From Hyunsoonleella aquatilis (GTDB lineage: Bacteria > Bacteroidota > Bacteroidia > Flavobacteriales > Flavobacteriaceae), in contig NZ_JACNMF010000001.1 in the NCBI RefSeq assembly GCF_014270105.1, forward strand, positions 372,001 to 436,000: 64,000 nucleotides of DNA. Reading direction: 5' to 3'. This document shows, in pieces, positions 42,747-51,048 of this stretch. The notes beneath the pieces were generated by a model. It did no database searches and was not told the DNA's origin. It saw only the letters and a program-made list of their open reading frames with translations. Numbering within the stretch: the stretch's first letter is position 1; each line of letters opens with the position of its first letter. Position numbers and translations under genes: made by a program.

Positions 42747-43625
42747 TCATTCATTCAAATCCCAATTATAATCCTTAAAACGAATTTTTGCTTCTTTTGA
42801 TATGCCTACTTCAGAATATGTATTCAGAAAATCAATCAAAGAACCATTTTGCTTAAAATCCTTTCCAAACCATTGAAAGATTTTGGAAAGCTCCAACCGG
42901 TTTTCTGAAATTATATTTCTTTCAGAATCACTCAAAAAATCTTTTGTAGCCTTCGTCAATTGCTTTTCTAAATTGGAAGCGGTGAACGCTTCGTTTTGAA
43001 GTTTTGGACATGAATAAGACGCACAAACAATAGCAAAATGGATACGTGGTTCGTCCATTTTTCTTAAAATTTGATGCTCGATTTCATCCAAATTGTACCA
43101 TTTTTCACCCAGCTTCCAATGGCGCTGTTTCCATGGGTTTTTAATGTCCTTAATGCTTTTTACGGGGTAATGTCGTAAAATCAAATCCACGGTCATGGCG
43201 TTGTAGGCATTGATCCAATAGGCGAGTTTTTCTTGTTTGGGAGTGTTGTTGTTTGGCAAGTTTTTGTCGAGTTCTTTGATATAATTGTTTAGACTTTTCC
43301 TATCGGATTTGAAGCCTTGGTAATTTACATTTCCAAGTTCTGAAACATGTTTTTGAAGTAAATCATTAAAAGTAGAATGACTAAAATTTGCAGAATCCGT
43401 GTCATCTTTTTGAATAGATTCCTCAATAATTTCGGTGTGCTTTTCGGACGCATTAACATCCAACGAATCTATGATTTCAGGGATATCCGTAGAGGGTGAC
43501 TGTAAAGTGTCTGAGCTTATAGAGGGTTTTGGAGCGGAAGTTGAAGGTGCCTTAGCGACCGTTTTTTTAGTCCCGGAACAGGATATCATAAGGACTAAAA
43601 AAACAAAAATTAGTAGGTATTTCAT
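42747..43625 (-). CDS. DUF547 lipoprotein of the arsenosugar run
   Basis: 292 residues with lipobox LMISC (Cys16) and a long Ser/Pro/Asp/Glu-rich linker to about residue 90, then the DUF547 core: YWINAYNAMTVDLILRHYPV, LDEIEHQILRK, RIHFAIVCASYSCPKL, IFQWFGKDF. It follows the sterol-desaturase gene by 20 bases. Its presence in the run suggests an envelope role for the product, but no activity is known. Confidence 0.87.
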   Translation of the reverse strand: MKYLLIFVFLVLMISCSGTKKTVAKAPSTSAPKPSISSDTLQSPSTDIPEIIDSLDVNASEKHTEIIEESIQKDDTDSANFSHSTFNDLLQKHVSELGNVNYQGFKSDRKSLNNYIKELDKNLPNNNTPKQEKLAYWINAYNAMTVDLILRHYPVKSIKDIKNPWKQRHWKLGEKWYNLDEIEHQILRKMDEPRIHFAIVCASYSCPKLQNEAFTASNLEKQLTKATKDFLSDSERNIISENRLELSKIFQWFGKDFKQNGSLIDFLNTYSEVGISKEAKIRFKDYNWDLNE

Positions 43626-43645
43626 TTGAAGCTTAGATTTCCAGA

Positions 43646-44545
43646 TTAATTTGCCTCTTCACTTTCTGACATAAGCGGATACAGTTCTTGTTTTATAAAA
43701 TCCTTGGGAAAGGATTCGTCACCTTTAAAGCCCAGTTCAATATCTTTTCCGTTATACGGGATATAATCCGTATTAAAAATATAATCCCAAATACTCAGGG
43801 TTAGTCCGTAGTTGACACCAAACCTAACATGTTTTGGTAAATCTTTGGCATGGTGCCAAATATGCATCTTTGGGTTGTTAAAAACAAACTTGAGCACGCC
43901 GTAGTTCCATCCCAAATTGGCATGGTTTAAATGGCCGATTGCAATGGCAAAAAAATAGACGATGGCGACATCCTGTGCATTGTAGTTGGCGATTAGTGCC
44001 AAAGGAATATATAACAAGGATTTATAAACCACGGGCTCCATCCAATGGTATCGCAGATGTGCCGCGAAGCCCATTTCCTTTACGGAATGGTGCACTTTAT
44101 GAAAATTCCAAAGAAAAGGAATCCGATGTAGGAGCCGATGTGTATTCCACTGCACAAAATCACTGACCAAAAAGAAAATTAACAGACCCAACCATTTTGG
44201 AAGATCATCGGAATCAAACAATTGAAAGTCGGAAAGCGCTAGTCCAATACCTGACAAGGCATCGTTTAAAAGTTCCGAAGCTACATTGGAAAGGGCGATT
44301 AAAATGATAAGATTTAACAAAAAGAAATTGAAGAACATATAAAAGGTGTCCAGCCAAAAATCCTTCCGGAATATGGGTTGGTCCTTCCGCCAAGGAAACC
44401 ATAGTTCCAAACACCAAACCAACAGGGAAATACCGATTAAACCATAAAAATAATTGTCCCAGTGGTTTTGAAATAGTATCTCATTTTTTAGATAGTTCCA
44501 ATACCCAGAATAGGAATTTTTTATGAGCTCAACATATTTATCCAA
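43646..44545 (-). CDS. Sterol desaturase/fatty acid hydroxylase family membrane protein
   Basis: A 299-residue di-iron membrane oxygenase. The His clusters are complete: HRLLH (136-140), HKVHH (149-153) and, near 233, HIWHH. Four or so membrane helices surround them. The superfamily hydroxylates or desaturates sterols, fatty acids, carotenoids, or cleaves alkylglycerol ethers. It starts 28 bases after arsM and precedes DUF547, so it belongs to the run. It could modify a lipid to which an arsenosugar is attached; that is inference. Confidence 0.87.
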   Translation of the reverse strand: MDKYVELIKNSYSGYWNYLKNEILFQNHWDNYFYGLIGISLLVWCLELWFPWRKDQPIFRKDFWLDTFYMFFNFFLLNLIILIALSNVASELLNDALSGIGLALSDFQLFDSDDLPKWLGLLIFFLVSDFVQWNTHRLLHRIPFLWNFHKVHHSVKEMGFAAHLRYHWMEPVVYKSLLYIPLALIANYNAQDVAIVYFFAIAIGHLNHANLGWNYGVLKFVFNNPKMHIWHHAKDLPKHVRFGVNYGLTLSIWDYIFNTDYIPYNGKDIELGFKGDESFPKDFIKQELYPLMSESEEAN

Positions 44546-44573
44546 TCACAAGAATATTCTTTGAATTAAAAAA

Positions 44574-45545
44574 TTAACAACAGCCTCCACCGTCATAATG
44601 ATAGGTAGATTCACTGATAAAAATGTCATCCCGACCCAAATCGGCTAAAGCTTTGGCCGTTTTATCACAAACTGCTAAGGGTTGATTTTTCAATAAAATA
44701 TGGCCCTTTTTATCGTCCACAAATTCCTCCTCGCCATAATAAATGGCAGCCTTCCCGGTAAAAACGCAGGGCCCGTCTTCGGGCATAGGGTCTTTAATGG
44801 CTGCTACTTCAATAGATTCGATATAAATCAACTCGTCTGTATCATAATGGTTTGGACTTAATACTCTGTAAGGTTTTCTTGCCCTAATTTCAATCGTGCC
44901 GAAACCGGCATCGGTTAACATTTTAACGTATTCTGAAATAGGCAAGCTACCGCTTAGGCAAAGGGCTCGTAATCTGTCGTCGTTGCGAAGGTTTTCATTC
45001 ATTGGTTGCTCGCAGGTAGGATCGCTCATTACCAATCTTCCGTGAGGTTTTAGGACACGATACATTTCAGCGATGGCCTTTTTTAAGTCGTCTGCTTTAA
45101 AAATGTTAAATAAACAATTTTGCGCTGCTACATCTATGCTGTTATCTTCAACAGGCAAGTTTAAGGCATCCCCTTTTTTGAGCTCTACAAATTCACTTTT
45201 AAACCATTCGTTTTGTTTTTCGGCTTCTATGAAATTCTTTTTCGAGGCCTCCAGCATTTCCTCAACCACATCCACGCCAATCACACCGCCTTTTTGGCGA
45301 TTGAAATAGGAAAACTGCAATAATTCCATGCCGCCACCAACGCCAACATAAAGCATTTTTGGGTTGTTGGTCAAATCTCTGGCATGAACGGTTGAGCCAC
45401 AGCCATAATTCATCTCCTGCATGATTTTCGGGATTTTCAGTCCTGGCAATTCCCAAATAGGATTGGTGGTGCAACATAAGCCTACATCGGGGGTTAAAGC
45501 GGCTTCTTTATATACGTCGTGGGTCGTGTCTAGGTATGTGCTCAT
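44574..45545 (-). CDS. arsM: Arsenosugar-type arsenite methyltransferase ArsM
   Basis: A 323-residue SAM-dependent methyltransferase. The SAM loop is LYVGVGGGMELL (near 65-76), and DVVEEM and MSDPTCEQP follow in the usual order. Arsenic-binding cysteines are visible as Cys24-Cys25 and Cys49 (MNYGCGST), with another pair at the extreme C-terminus in GGGCC. The N-terminal CTTNPIWELPGLKIP segment is specific to the arsenosugar-locus ArsM group rather than the detoxifying ArsM next to ArsR. It methylates arsenite stepwise to dimethylarsenic species. A 7-bp tandem repeat tract lies just upstream. Confidence 0.9.
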   Translation of the reverse strand: MSTYLDTTHDVYKEAALTPDVGLCCTTNPIWELPGLKIPKIMQEMNYGCGSTVHARDLTNNPKMLYVGVGGGMELLQFSYFNRQKGGVIGVDVVEEMLEASKKNFIEAEKQNEWFKSEFVELKKGDALNLPVEDNSIDVAAQNCLFNIFKADDLKKAIAEMYRVLKPHGRLVMSDPTCEQPMNENLRNDDRLRALCLSGSLPISEYVKMLTDAGFGTIEIRARKPYRVLSPNHYDTDELIYIESIEVAAIKDPMPEDGPCVFTGKAAIYYGEEEFVDDKKGHILLKNQPLAVCDKTAKALADLGRDDIFISESTYHYDGGGCC

Positions 45546-45549
45546 TTTT

Positions 45550-45643
45550 CAGTGTTCAGTATTCAGTGTTCAGTGATCAGTATTCAGTTGACGGTGTTCA
45601 GTATGTCGTTTTCCGTGGACTGCATACTGCCACTGCCAACTGT
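45550..45643. repeat. 7-bp tandem repeat tract with inverted second half
   Basis: From 45550 to 45605 eight 7-base units follow each other: CAGTGTT, CAGTATT, CAGTGTT, CAGTGAT, CAGTATT, CAGTTGA, CGGTGTT, CAGTATG. After a 14-base spacer the tract continues as ACTGCAT, ACTGCC, ACTGCCA, ACTG, i.e. the same unit on the other strand. The tract fills the gap between the phosphorylase stop and the arsM start. Confidence 0.88.
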
Positions 45644-45646
45644 TTA

Positions 45647-46459
45647 CTATAAAGATTCTATTAATTCTTTGAAGAGGTGCACCATATCGGGTTCCGCTTT
45701 GGTAGCCATCGCTATGATTTCCTCAATATTTACGGGTTCCAAATTATCTGGGTCGCATTCATCTGTTAAAACTGACACGGCGGCCACTTTCAATTTTAAA
45801 TGATTGGCGACTATGATTTCAGGTACCGTGCTCATTCCAACGGCATCGGCACCCATAATTTTCAACATTCTATATTCGGCGCGGGTTTCCAGTTGGGGGC
45901 CAACAACGCTAACGTAGACGCCTTCGTGCAATTTGATGCCTTTGGATTTTGCAATGCTTTTAAACTTGGTATTGATGCCGGCATCATAAGGCGCACTCAT
46001 ATCCACAAAGCGTTCCCCGAATTGGGACACGCCTTTGAACGCCAATGGCGAACTTCCTTGAAGGTTGATGTGATCTTCTATCAGCATTAATTCCCCTTTT
46101 TTGAAATTCAAATTGATAGCACCTGCGGCATTCGAAACTAAAAGAGTTTTAATGCCCAATTGTTCCATAATTCGAACTGGATAGGTGACATCCTGTAAAC
46201 TGTAGCCTTCATATAAATGAAAACGCCCCTGCATTACTACGACTTTTTTTCCGGCCAGTTTTCCGAAAATTAACTTGCCCTTGTGGAACTCAACAGTAGC
46301 AGTAGGGAAGTTGGGAATGTGGTTATAACTTACTTCTTTTAAAACTTCAACGTCATTGATGAGTTGCCCAAGTCCGGTGCCTAAAATGATGCCAATTTCA
46401 GGGCTGTCAAAGCCTTTTTCTTTTAGATAGTCTACCGTTTCGTTTATAAACTTAATCAT
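45647..46459 (-). CDS. Purine nucleoside phosphorylase of the arsenosugar run
   Basis: A 270-residue trimeric PNP/MTAP-family enzyme: ILGTGLGQLI phosphate site, RFHLYEGYS, VSNAAGAINL, and the specificity loop GPQLETRAEYRML...VGMSTVPE. It cleaves purine nucleosides with phosphate. In arsenosugar loci it is expected to remove adenine from dimethylarsinoyl-adenosine; it can also serve normal purine salvage. Start overlaps the upstream glycosyltransferase by eight bases. Confidence 0.9.
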   Translation of the reverse strand: MIKFINETVDYLKEKGFDSPEIGIILGTGLGQLINDVEVLKEVSYNHIPNFPTATVEFHKGKLIFGKLAGKKVVVMQGRFHLYEGYSLQDVTYPVRIMEQLGIKTLLVSNAAGAINLNFKKGELMLIEDHINLQGSSPLAFKGVSQFGERFVDMSAPYDAGINTKFKSIAKSKGIKLHEGVYVSVVGPQLETRAEYRMLKIMGADAVGMSTVPEIIVANHLKLKVAAVSVLTDECDPDNLEPVNIEEIIAMATKAEPDMVHLFKELIESL

Positions 46460-47081
46460 TCAATTGTTTGATTTTTTCTTGAAGTTCCGCGTTCGATTTG
46501 TAAAAATCAGAAGCGATAAGATCTTCAAATGTGTCAATATCATTCAAGGTTTCTAAAATACTAAATGTAATGTTTTTTGACTTTAATTCGCTTAAAGTTT
46601 CTTGAAGCAAAATAGACTGGCTCCAAGGTTTGTTTTCGAAGACGCAATCGTGGATTTTAGAGAGTCCAATCAAATAATAACCCCCGTCTATCGCTGGGCC
46701 AAATACTGTTTCAGAATGCTCCAAGGCTTTTAGCCCATTGTAGATATGAGAGGCATTGATATCCGGTAAATCCGATCCAATTAAAACGATTCGCTCATAT
46801 CCATCCGCAAATCCTTGGCCGAAGGCGTTTTTCATTCTGGTACCTAAGTCTTCACCTTGTTGTACAAACTTTTCGAAACCGACCCATTTGGTGTCCAAAA
46901 TGGCATCTGAAAAATAAATGCGCTTATCTGCTTCAACCTCGGATGTCGCCTTTTCGGTAATATCCACTAATTCTTTATAAACTTCAAAAGCACCTTGATT
47001 GCCAATGGTTTTGGCCAATCGGGTTTTTACTGTGCCAAGCTTAATATTTTTTACAAAAACGATGACGAGACCTTTAGTCAT
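46452..47081 (-). CDS. Arsenosugar-cluster glycosyltransferase (TIGR04282/DUF2064 type)
   Basis: A 209-residue GT-A fold protein with VFVKNIKLGTVKTRLAKTIG, QGEDLGTRM, VLIGSDLPDI and GPAIDGGYYLIG, the DUF2064 signatures. It lacks the extra domains of larger DUF2064 proteins. Together with the TIGR04283-type enzyme it is a marker of arsenosugar loci and may attach or transfer the arsenoribose. Overlaps both neighbours by eight bases. Confidence 0.88.
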   Translation of the reverse strand: MTKGLVIVFVKNIKLGTVKTRLAKTIGNQGAFEVYKELVDITEKATSEVEADKRIYFSDAILDTKWVGFEKFVQQGEDLGTRMKNAFGQGFADGYERIVLIGSDLPDINASHIYNGLKALEHSETVFGPAIDGGYYLIGLSKIHDCVFENKPWSQSILLQETLSELKSKNITFSILETLNDIDTFEDLIASDFYKSNAELQEKIKQLND

Positions 47082-47568
47082 ATACCTTTATGCCTTTTTT
47101 GAGCCATTTGCTCCATGATGCCGAAAATGTATGAATCGAATCCGTGGGGATTTCTTTTGAATTTAGGACTTCCAGGTCATTGTTTTTCCATTCAAAAATA
47201 CCGCCATATAAATTTAAAACATTAGTGTATCCTGCCTTTTTTAGTTTTTCGGCAATATCCTCGGAACGGATGCCTAAAGAACAGTACACCACTATTTTGA
47301 CGTTTTTATCGGGCAGTTGGTTTATTGTGTTTTCCAGATTGAAATGGTCGTAGCCTACACAAATGGCATCTTTTAAATGACTGGTTTTGAATTCTTTTTC
47401 TTCTCTCGAATCTAATAGAATGACCTCGTTTTGTATTTGATACAAAGAGTCCACCGAAATATAGGGGATGGATTCTGTGTTTTGCTGCTTCAAAAGCTTA
47501 GCCAATTTCTTTTGGGAAAACCCTGCAAAAGCACTACAAATAAATAAAAGTAGTATTATGTTTTTCAT
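47074..47568 (-). CDS. Exported rhodanese-like sulfurtransferase
   Basis: 164 residues with a signal peptide (IILLLFICSAFAGFSQ) and one rhodanese domain. The active-site Cys96 heads the loop CSLGIR; LLDSREEKEF and DAICVGYDHF are the flanking family motifs. Periplasmic location is odd for a member of an otherwise cytoplasmic arsenic pathway. It might handle a thiol or a thioarsenical in the envelope. Starts nine bases after arsS. Confidence 0.85.
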   Translation of the reverse strand: MKNIILLLFICSAFAGFSQKKLAKLLKQQNTESIPYISVDSLYQIQNEVILLDSREEKEFKTSHLKDAICVGYDHFNLENTINQLPDKNVKIVVYCSLGIRSEDIAEKLKKAGYTNVLNLYGGIFEWKNNDLEVLNSKEIPTDSIHTFSASWSKWLKKGIKVYD

Positions 47569-47577
47569 CTGAAGAAT

Positions 47578-48642
47578 TTATGCAACTGTACCCTGGCAAC
47601 TACTTCCGGCACCAGCAGTGCATCCATAACAATGTTGCGAAATTACAATATTCCTGCCTTCTAAAAGATTTTCATTATAGTCTGAAATGTGTTTCACCTT
47701 GCTATTTACAGGCAATTCCAGCATTTGGTTAAAATCGCAGTCGTACAAATAGCCGTCCCAACTTACAGAAAGTGTGTTGGTGCACATTACATTTGCTACT
47801 GCCATGGGGTTATAGGCTTCAACCAATTGATACATGTAATCCTCATAATTTTCAGAGGCAATTAAATAATCCAAGAATCTTGAAATTGGTAAATTTGTTA
47901 TGGCGAAAAGGTTATGAAAATGGATATCAAAATCCTCTAAAAGTGCCTTTTTAAAGTCTTTCTCCATTGAGGCTTGATCACCGGGTAAAAAAGCTCCCGA
48001 GGGATTGTACACCAAATCCAAACGCAAACCGCTGCCCGGCATGCCATAACCTTCGGCATTCAACATTTTTAGTGCCTCAATGGAAGCGTCAAATACCCCG
48101 TCACCACGTTGTTTATCTGTTTTTCCCCGTGTCCAATGGGGCATGGAGCTAACGACATGCACATTATGTTTTTTAAAGAATGTAGGTAAGTCGTGATATT
48201 TTTTATTGGCTCGAATAATCGTCAAGTTAGAACGTACAATAAAATCTTTGATACCTGCTTTTGCTGCTTCCTCCACAAACCATCGGAAATTAGGGTTCAT
48301 TTCGGGTGCGCCGCCCGTTAAATCCAAGGTGTGCGCGCCAGTGTTTTTAATCACTTCCAGACATTGTTGCATGGTGTCTTTGGTCATGATTTCTTTTCTG
48401 TCGGGGCCGGCATCTACATGGCAATGCGTGCACACTTGGTTGCACATATAGCCTACGTTGATTTGCAGGATTTCCAGTTTTTGCGCCTTGAGCGGAAACT
48501 GATTGGTTTCAGCGATTTTTGAGGCAAACTTTGGTAATTCCCCATTTTGGAAAATACCGTTTGAGAGGATTTCCATTTGCCGTTTGCTATTGGCCAAAGC
48601 GCTTTCGCGTTTATGAAGGGATTGTGTTTTTACTTTCGTCAT
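47578..48642 (-). CDS. arsS: Arsenosugar radical SAM enzyme ArsS
   Basis: A 354-residue radical SAM protein with cluster motif CNQVCTHCH (Cys67, 71, 74), LDLTGGAPEMNP, and SSMPHWTRGKTDKQRG. The C-terminal DUF3641 region ends CYGCTAGAGSSCQG, where some homologues carry selenocysteine; here no in-frame TGA is present and Cys is used. ArsS transfers the deoxyadenosyl group of SAM to dimethylarsenic, the committing step of arsenosugar formation. It is the head of the tight ArsS-rhodanese-GT-PNP block. Confidence 0.93.
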   Translation of the reverse strand: MTKVKTQSLHKRESALANSKRQMEILSNGIFQNGELPKFASKIAETNQFPLKAQKLEILQINVGYMCNQVCTHCHVDAGPDRKEIMTKDTMQQCLEVIKNTGAHTLDLTGGAPEMNPNFRWFVEEAAKAGIKDFIVRSNLTIIRANKKYHDLPTFFKKHNVHVVSSMPHWTRGKTDKQRGDGVFDASIEALKMLNAEGYGMPGSGLRLDLVYNPSGAFLPGDQASMEKDFKKALLEDFDIHFHNLFAITNLPISRFLDYLIASENYEDYMYQLVEAYNPMAVANVMCTNTLSVSWDGYLYDCDFNQMLELPVNSKVKHISDYNENLLEGRNIVISQHCYGCTAGAGSSCQGTVA

Positions 48643-48685
48643 TGTACTTTCTTAAGTTCTAATAGTCTTGAAAATTTTGGATTCT

Positions 48686-48777
48686 GCGTTAGGGATTAAA
48701 CGGCCTGTTTGAGCTCCTCGAAGAGAGCGAGTAGTGAAAGCCCGATCTCCCGATAGCTATCGGGAGTGGTAACGCCC
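48686..48777 (-). repeat. GGGCGTTA...TAACGC repeat element, copy 3
   Basis: On the minus strand: GGGCGTTACCA, palindrome CTCCCGATAGCTATCGGGAG (48747-48766), GATCGGGCTTTC, a hairpin-forming middle (CTCTTCGAGGAG), then AATCCCTAACGC. It lies between the peroxidase-like gene and arsS, so it would be inside the cluster transcript if the two genes are co-transcribed. Confidence 0.87.
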
Positions 48778-48838
48778 AAAACTTACTCAATAACCCCATT
48801 CATTTTAAAACTACTATTTTTTGTGTTTGAGTAAAGTT

Positions 48839-48866
48839 CCTCCCCTTGGGGAGGCCACGAGGGGCT
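48839..48866. repeat. CCTCCCCTTGGGGAGG hairpin repeat
   Basis: The palindrome at 48839-48854 begins a known type of Bacteroidota intergenic repeat that continues CCACGAGGGGCTTC. It is downstream of the peroxidase-like gene's stop and could terminate or pause its transcription. Confidence 0.7.
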
Positions 48867-48869
48867 TCT

Positions 48870-49205
48870 TTACCCATCCAACTTATTCACCTTATTCATC
48901 ATCTGTACCCCATGCACCAACGTTGCACCACTTTTTATGGCGGCACCAACATGTATGGCTTCCATCATTTCTGCTTTGGTAACACCGCGTTGCAAACCGT
49001 CCTTGGTATAGGCATCGATACAATAGGGGCATTGCTCGGTATGCGCAACCGCTAAGGCAATCAATGATTTTTCTCTGGCGGTAAGGGCGCCTTCTTCAAA
49101 CACTTTGCCGTAATACTCAAAAAATTTAGTACCTAGTTCCTCGCTCCATTCAGTGATGTTCCCAAATTTTCGGAGGTCTGCGGGATCGTAATATGTCTTT
49201 TGCAT
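48870..49205 (-). CDS. Arsenosugar-associated peroxidase-like protein (AhpD/CMD family)
   Basis: A 111-residue carboxymuconolactone-decarboxylase/AhpD-fold protein with the redox pair CPYC (Cys59, Cys62) in VAHTEQCPYCIDAY. A small group of this family is tied to arsenosugar loci. It may act as a thiol peroxidase or reductase for arsenic intermediates. It is the first gene of the run, with 227 bases of repeat-rich DNA to arsS. Confidence 0.88.
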   Translation of the reverse strand: MQKTYYDPADLRKFGNITEWSEELGTKFFEYYGKVFEEGALTAREKSLIALAVAHTEQCPYCIDAYTKDGLQRGVTKAEMMEAIHVGAAIKSGATLVHGVQMMNKVNKLDG

Positions 49206-49300
49206 TTTAAAATTTTAGCTGTAAATATAAGCATCTAGTGGTTATGTCGATAAAATTAACTGGACTTAACAGAATTTAGAAATATTTAGTATCACTTAAA

Positions 49301-49320
49301 TTTTTCGTAGAAACGAAAAA
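49301..49320. promoter_or_regulatory. Inverted repeat, possible operator of the xyl genes
   Basis: TTTTTCGT and ACGAAAAA are perfect 8-base arms around AGAA, in the 190-base divergent gap 76 bases before xylB. The symmetry suits a dimeric repressor such as the LacI-family protein encoded at 53973-54995. It could also be a hairpin. No second copy was found in the window. Confidence 0.4.
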
Positions 49321-49395
49321 AGTATATCTTGTAATTTCCTTAAAATTTAGGGTGAATGTTTAACTTTCATCCCTCTAACTAACAAACTAAAATAA

Positions 49396-50877
49396 GTGTA
49401 CTACATAGGATATGATTTGGGGAGCTCTTCGGTAAAAGTAGCCATTGTGAATGCCGAAACAGGGGCAAGCGTCATTACTCTCAATGAACCGGTAAACGAA
49501 ATGGAAATTGTGGCGCCACAACAAAATTGGGCAGAACAAGACCCAAATTTGTGGTGGAATTATGTGTGTATTGGCACAAAACGGGCTACAAAAGAGAGTG
49601 GTATTGATGCTTCCAAAATTGCAGGAATAGGTATTTCTTATCAGATGCATGGGTTGGTTGTGGTTGATGCTGACGGCGAACCATTGAGAAACTCTATCAT
49701 CTGGTGCGATAGTCGTGCCGTAGATATTGGAAATACTGCTTTTGAAGCTTTAGGGGAGAATGCTTGTATGCAAAAATTATTGAATTCACCAGGCAATTTT
49801 ACGGCGTCCAAATTAAAGTGGGTTCTAGATAATGAACCGGATGTTTATGCTAAAATTCACAAGTATATGTTGCCAGGGGACTTTGTTGCTCTTAGGCTAT
49901 CCGGTGATATCAATACCACAAAAAATGGGCTTTCTGAAGGTATACTTTGGGATTATAAAGCCGATGCCGTTGCCGATTGGCTATTGGAATACTATGGCAT
50001 TGACAAGAATTTAACGCCGGAAATAGTTGAAAATTTTAGCGACCAATGTCGTGTCAACAGTTCTGGAGCAAAAGCAACCGGATTGCTAGAGGGTATTCCT
50101 ATTGTATACAGAGCGGGCGACCAGCCCAACAATGCTCTGTCGCTAAATGTATTCAATCATGGCGAAGTAGCGGCAACCGGTGGTACATCTGGAGTGGTGT
50201 ACGCCGTAACCGATGTGCTAAAGTCCCAAGAGCCGTCGAGGATTAACCACTTTGCCCATGTCAATTATGGGGAAACTTCTAAGACTTTAGGAAAACTGCT
50301 ATGCATCAACGGTGCAGGGATTCAATACCGTTGGCTCAAGGATAACTTGGCTTCCAATTCTTATGAGGAAATGAATGCCAAGGCAGATGTTATCCCCGTT
50401 GGGTCAGAGGGTGTTTGCGTAATTCCATATGGGAATGGCGCCGAGCGTATGTTCAACAACAAAATAGTGGGAACCCACATTTGTAACTTGAACTTAAATA
50501 CACATAGCGAAGGTCATTTATGTCGTGCGGCACTGGAAGGCATTGCCTTTTCCTTTGTCTATGGCATGGATATTTTAAAAGCTGATAATGCCGAAATCAA
50601 AGTCATAAGGGCAGGCAATGACAACCTGTTCCGTTCCGAAATATTTTCAAAAACCGTGGCCACGTTAATCGGACACGATATTGAAATTTATAATACCACG
50701 GGTGCCGTGGGTGCGGCCCGAGCGGTAGGGTTGACCGATGGCGATTTCAAAAAATTTGGCGAACACATCTCGGCAAACGACCATGTGATGACCTACAAAC
50801 CCTTGGGCAACAAAAAACCCTACGAAACAGCATATCAAAACTGGAAAAAGCAATTGGAATTGATTTTGAATAATTAG
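49396..50877 (+). CDS. xylB: Xylulokinase
   Basis: A 493-residue FGGY kinase that phosphorylates D-xylulose. The N-terminal phosphate loop is YYIGYDLGSSSVK; other blocks are QMHGLVVVD, IIWCDSRA, and the C-terminal IKVIRAGNDNLFRSEIFSK. The start is GTG at 49396, and no ATG competes. The 3' end runs directly into a repeat element whose first G is the last base of the stop codon. With xylA it converts xylose to xylulose-5-phosphate for the pentose phosphate pathway. Confidence 0.93.
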   Translation: MYYIGYDLGSSSVKVAIVNAETGASVITLNEPVNEMEIVAPQQNWAEQDPNLWWNYVCIGTKRATKESGIDASKIAGIGISYQMHGLVVVDADGEPLRNSIIWCDSRAVDIGNTAFEALGENACMQKLLNSPGNFTASKLKWVLDNEPDVYAKIHKYMLPGDFVALRLSGDINTTKNGLSEGILWDYKADAVADWLLEYYGIDKNLTPEIVENFSDQCRVNSSGAKATGLLEGIPIVYRAGDQPNNALSLNVFNHGEVAATGGTSGVVYAVTDVLKSQEPSRINHFAHVNYGETSKTLGKLLCINGAGIQYRWLKDNLASNSYEEMNAKADVIPVGSEGVCVIPYGNGAERMFNNKIVGTHICNLNLNTHSEGHLCRAALEGIAFSFVYGMDILKADNAEIKVIRAGNDNLFRSEIFSKTVATLIGHDIEIYNTTGAVGAARAVGLTDGDFKKFGEHISANDHVMTYKPLGNKKPYETAYQNWKKQLELILNN

Positions 50878-51004
50878 GGCGTTACTGCTCCCGATAGCTA
50901 TCGGGAGGTCGGGCTTTCGGCAGTCGCTTTTTTGTGTTGCATAGGTGCAACAACACAAAAAGAGCTTCAATTCCGATAGCTATCGGGACCTCAATCCAAA
51001 ACGC
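50877..51004 (+). repeat. GGGCGTTA...CGC repeat element, copy 4
   Basis: The longest copy (128 bases). It begins at the last base of the xylB stop codon: GGGCGTTACTG, palindrome CTCCCGATAGCTATCGGGAG (50888-50907), GGTCGGGCTTTCGGCAGTCG. The middle hairpin is different, TTTTTTGTGTTGCA pairing with TGCAACAACACAAAAA. A second CCGATAGCTATCGG (50973-50986) follows, then CTCAATCCAAAACGC. It lies between xylB and xylA. Confidence 0.87.
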
Positions 51005-51048
51005 AAGTACAGAACAAATAAACATATCAACGCATAAACATTAATAAA

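Noticed and set aside
45550-45643. CRISPR array
   Set aside because: Units are 7 bases without spacers, and no cas gene is present in the window.
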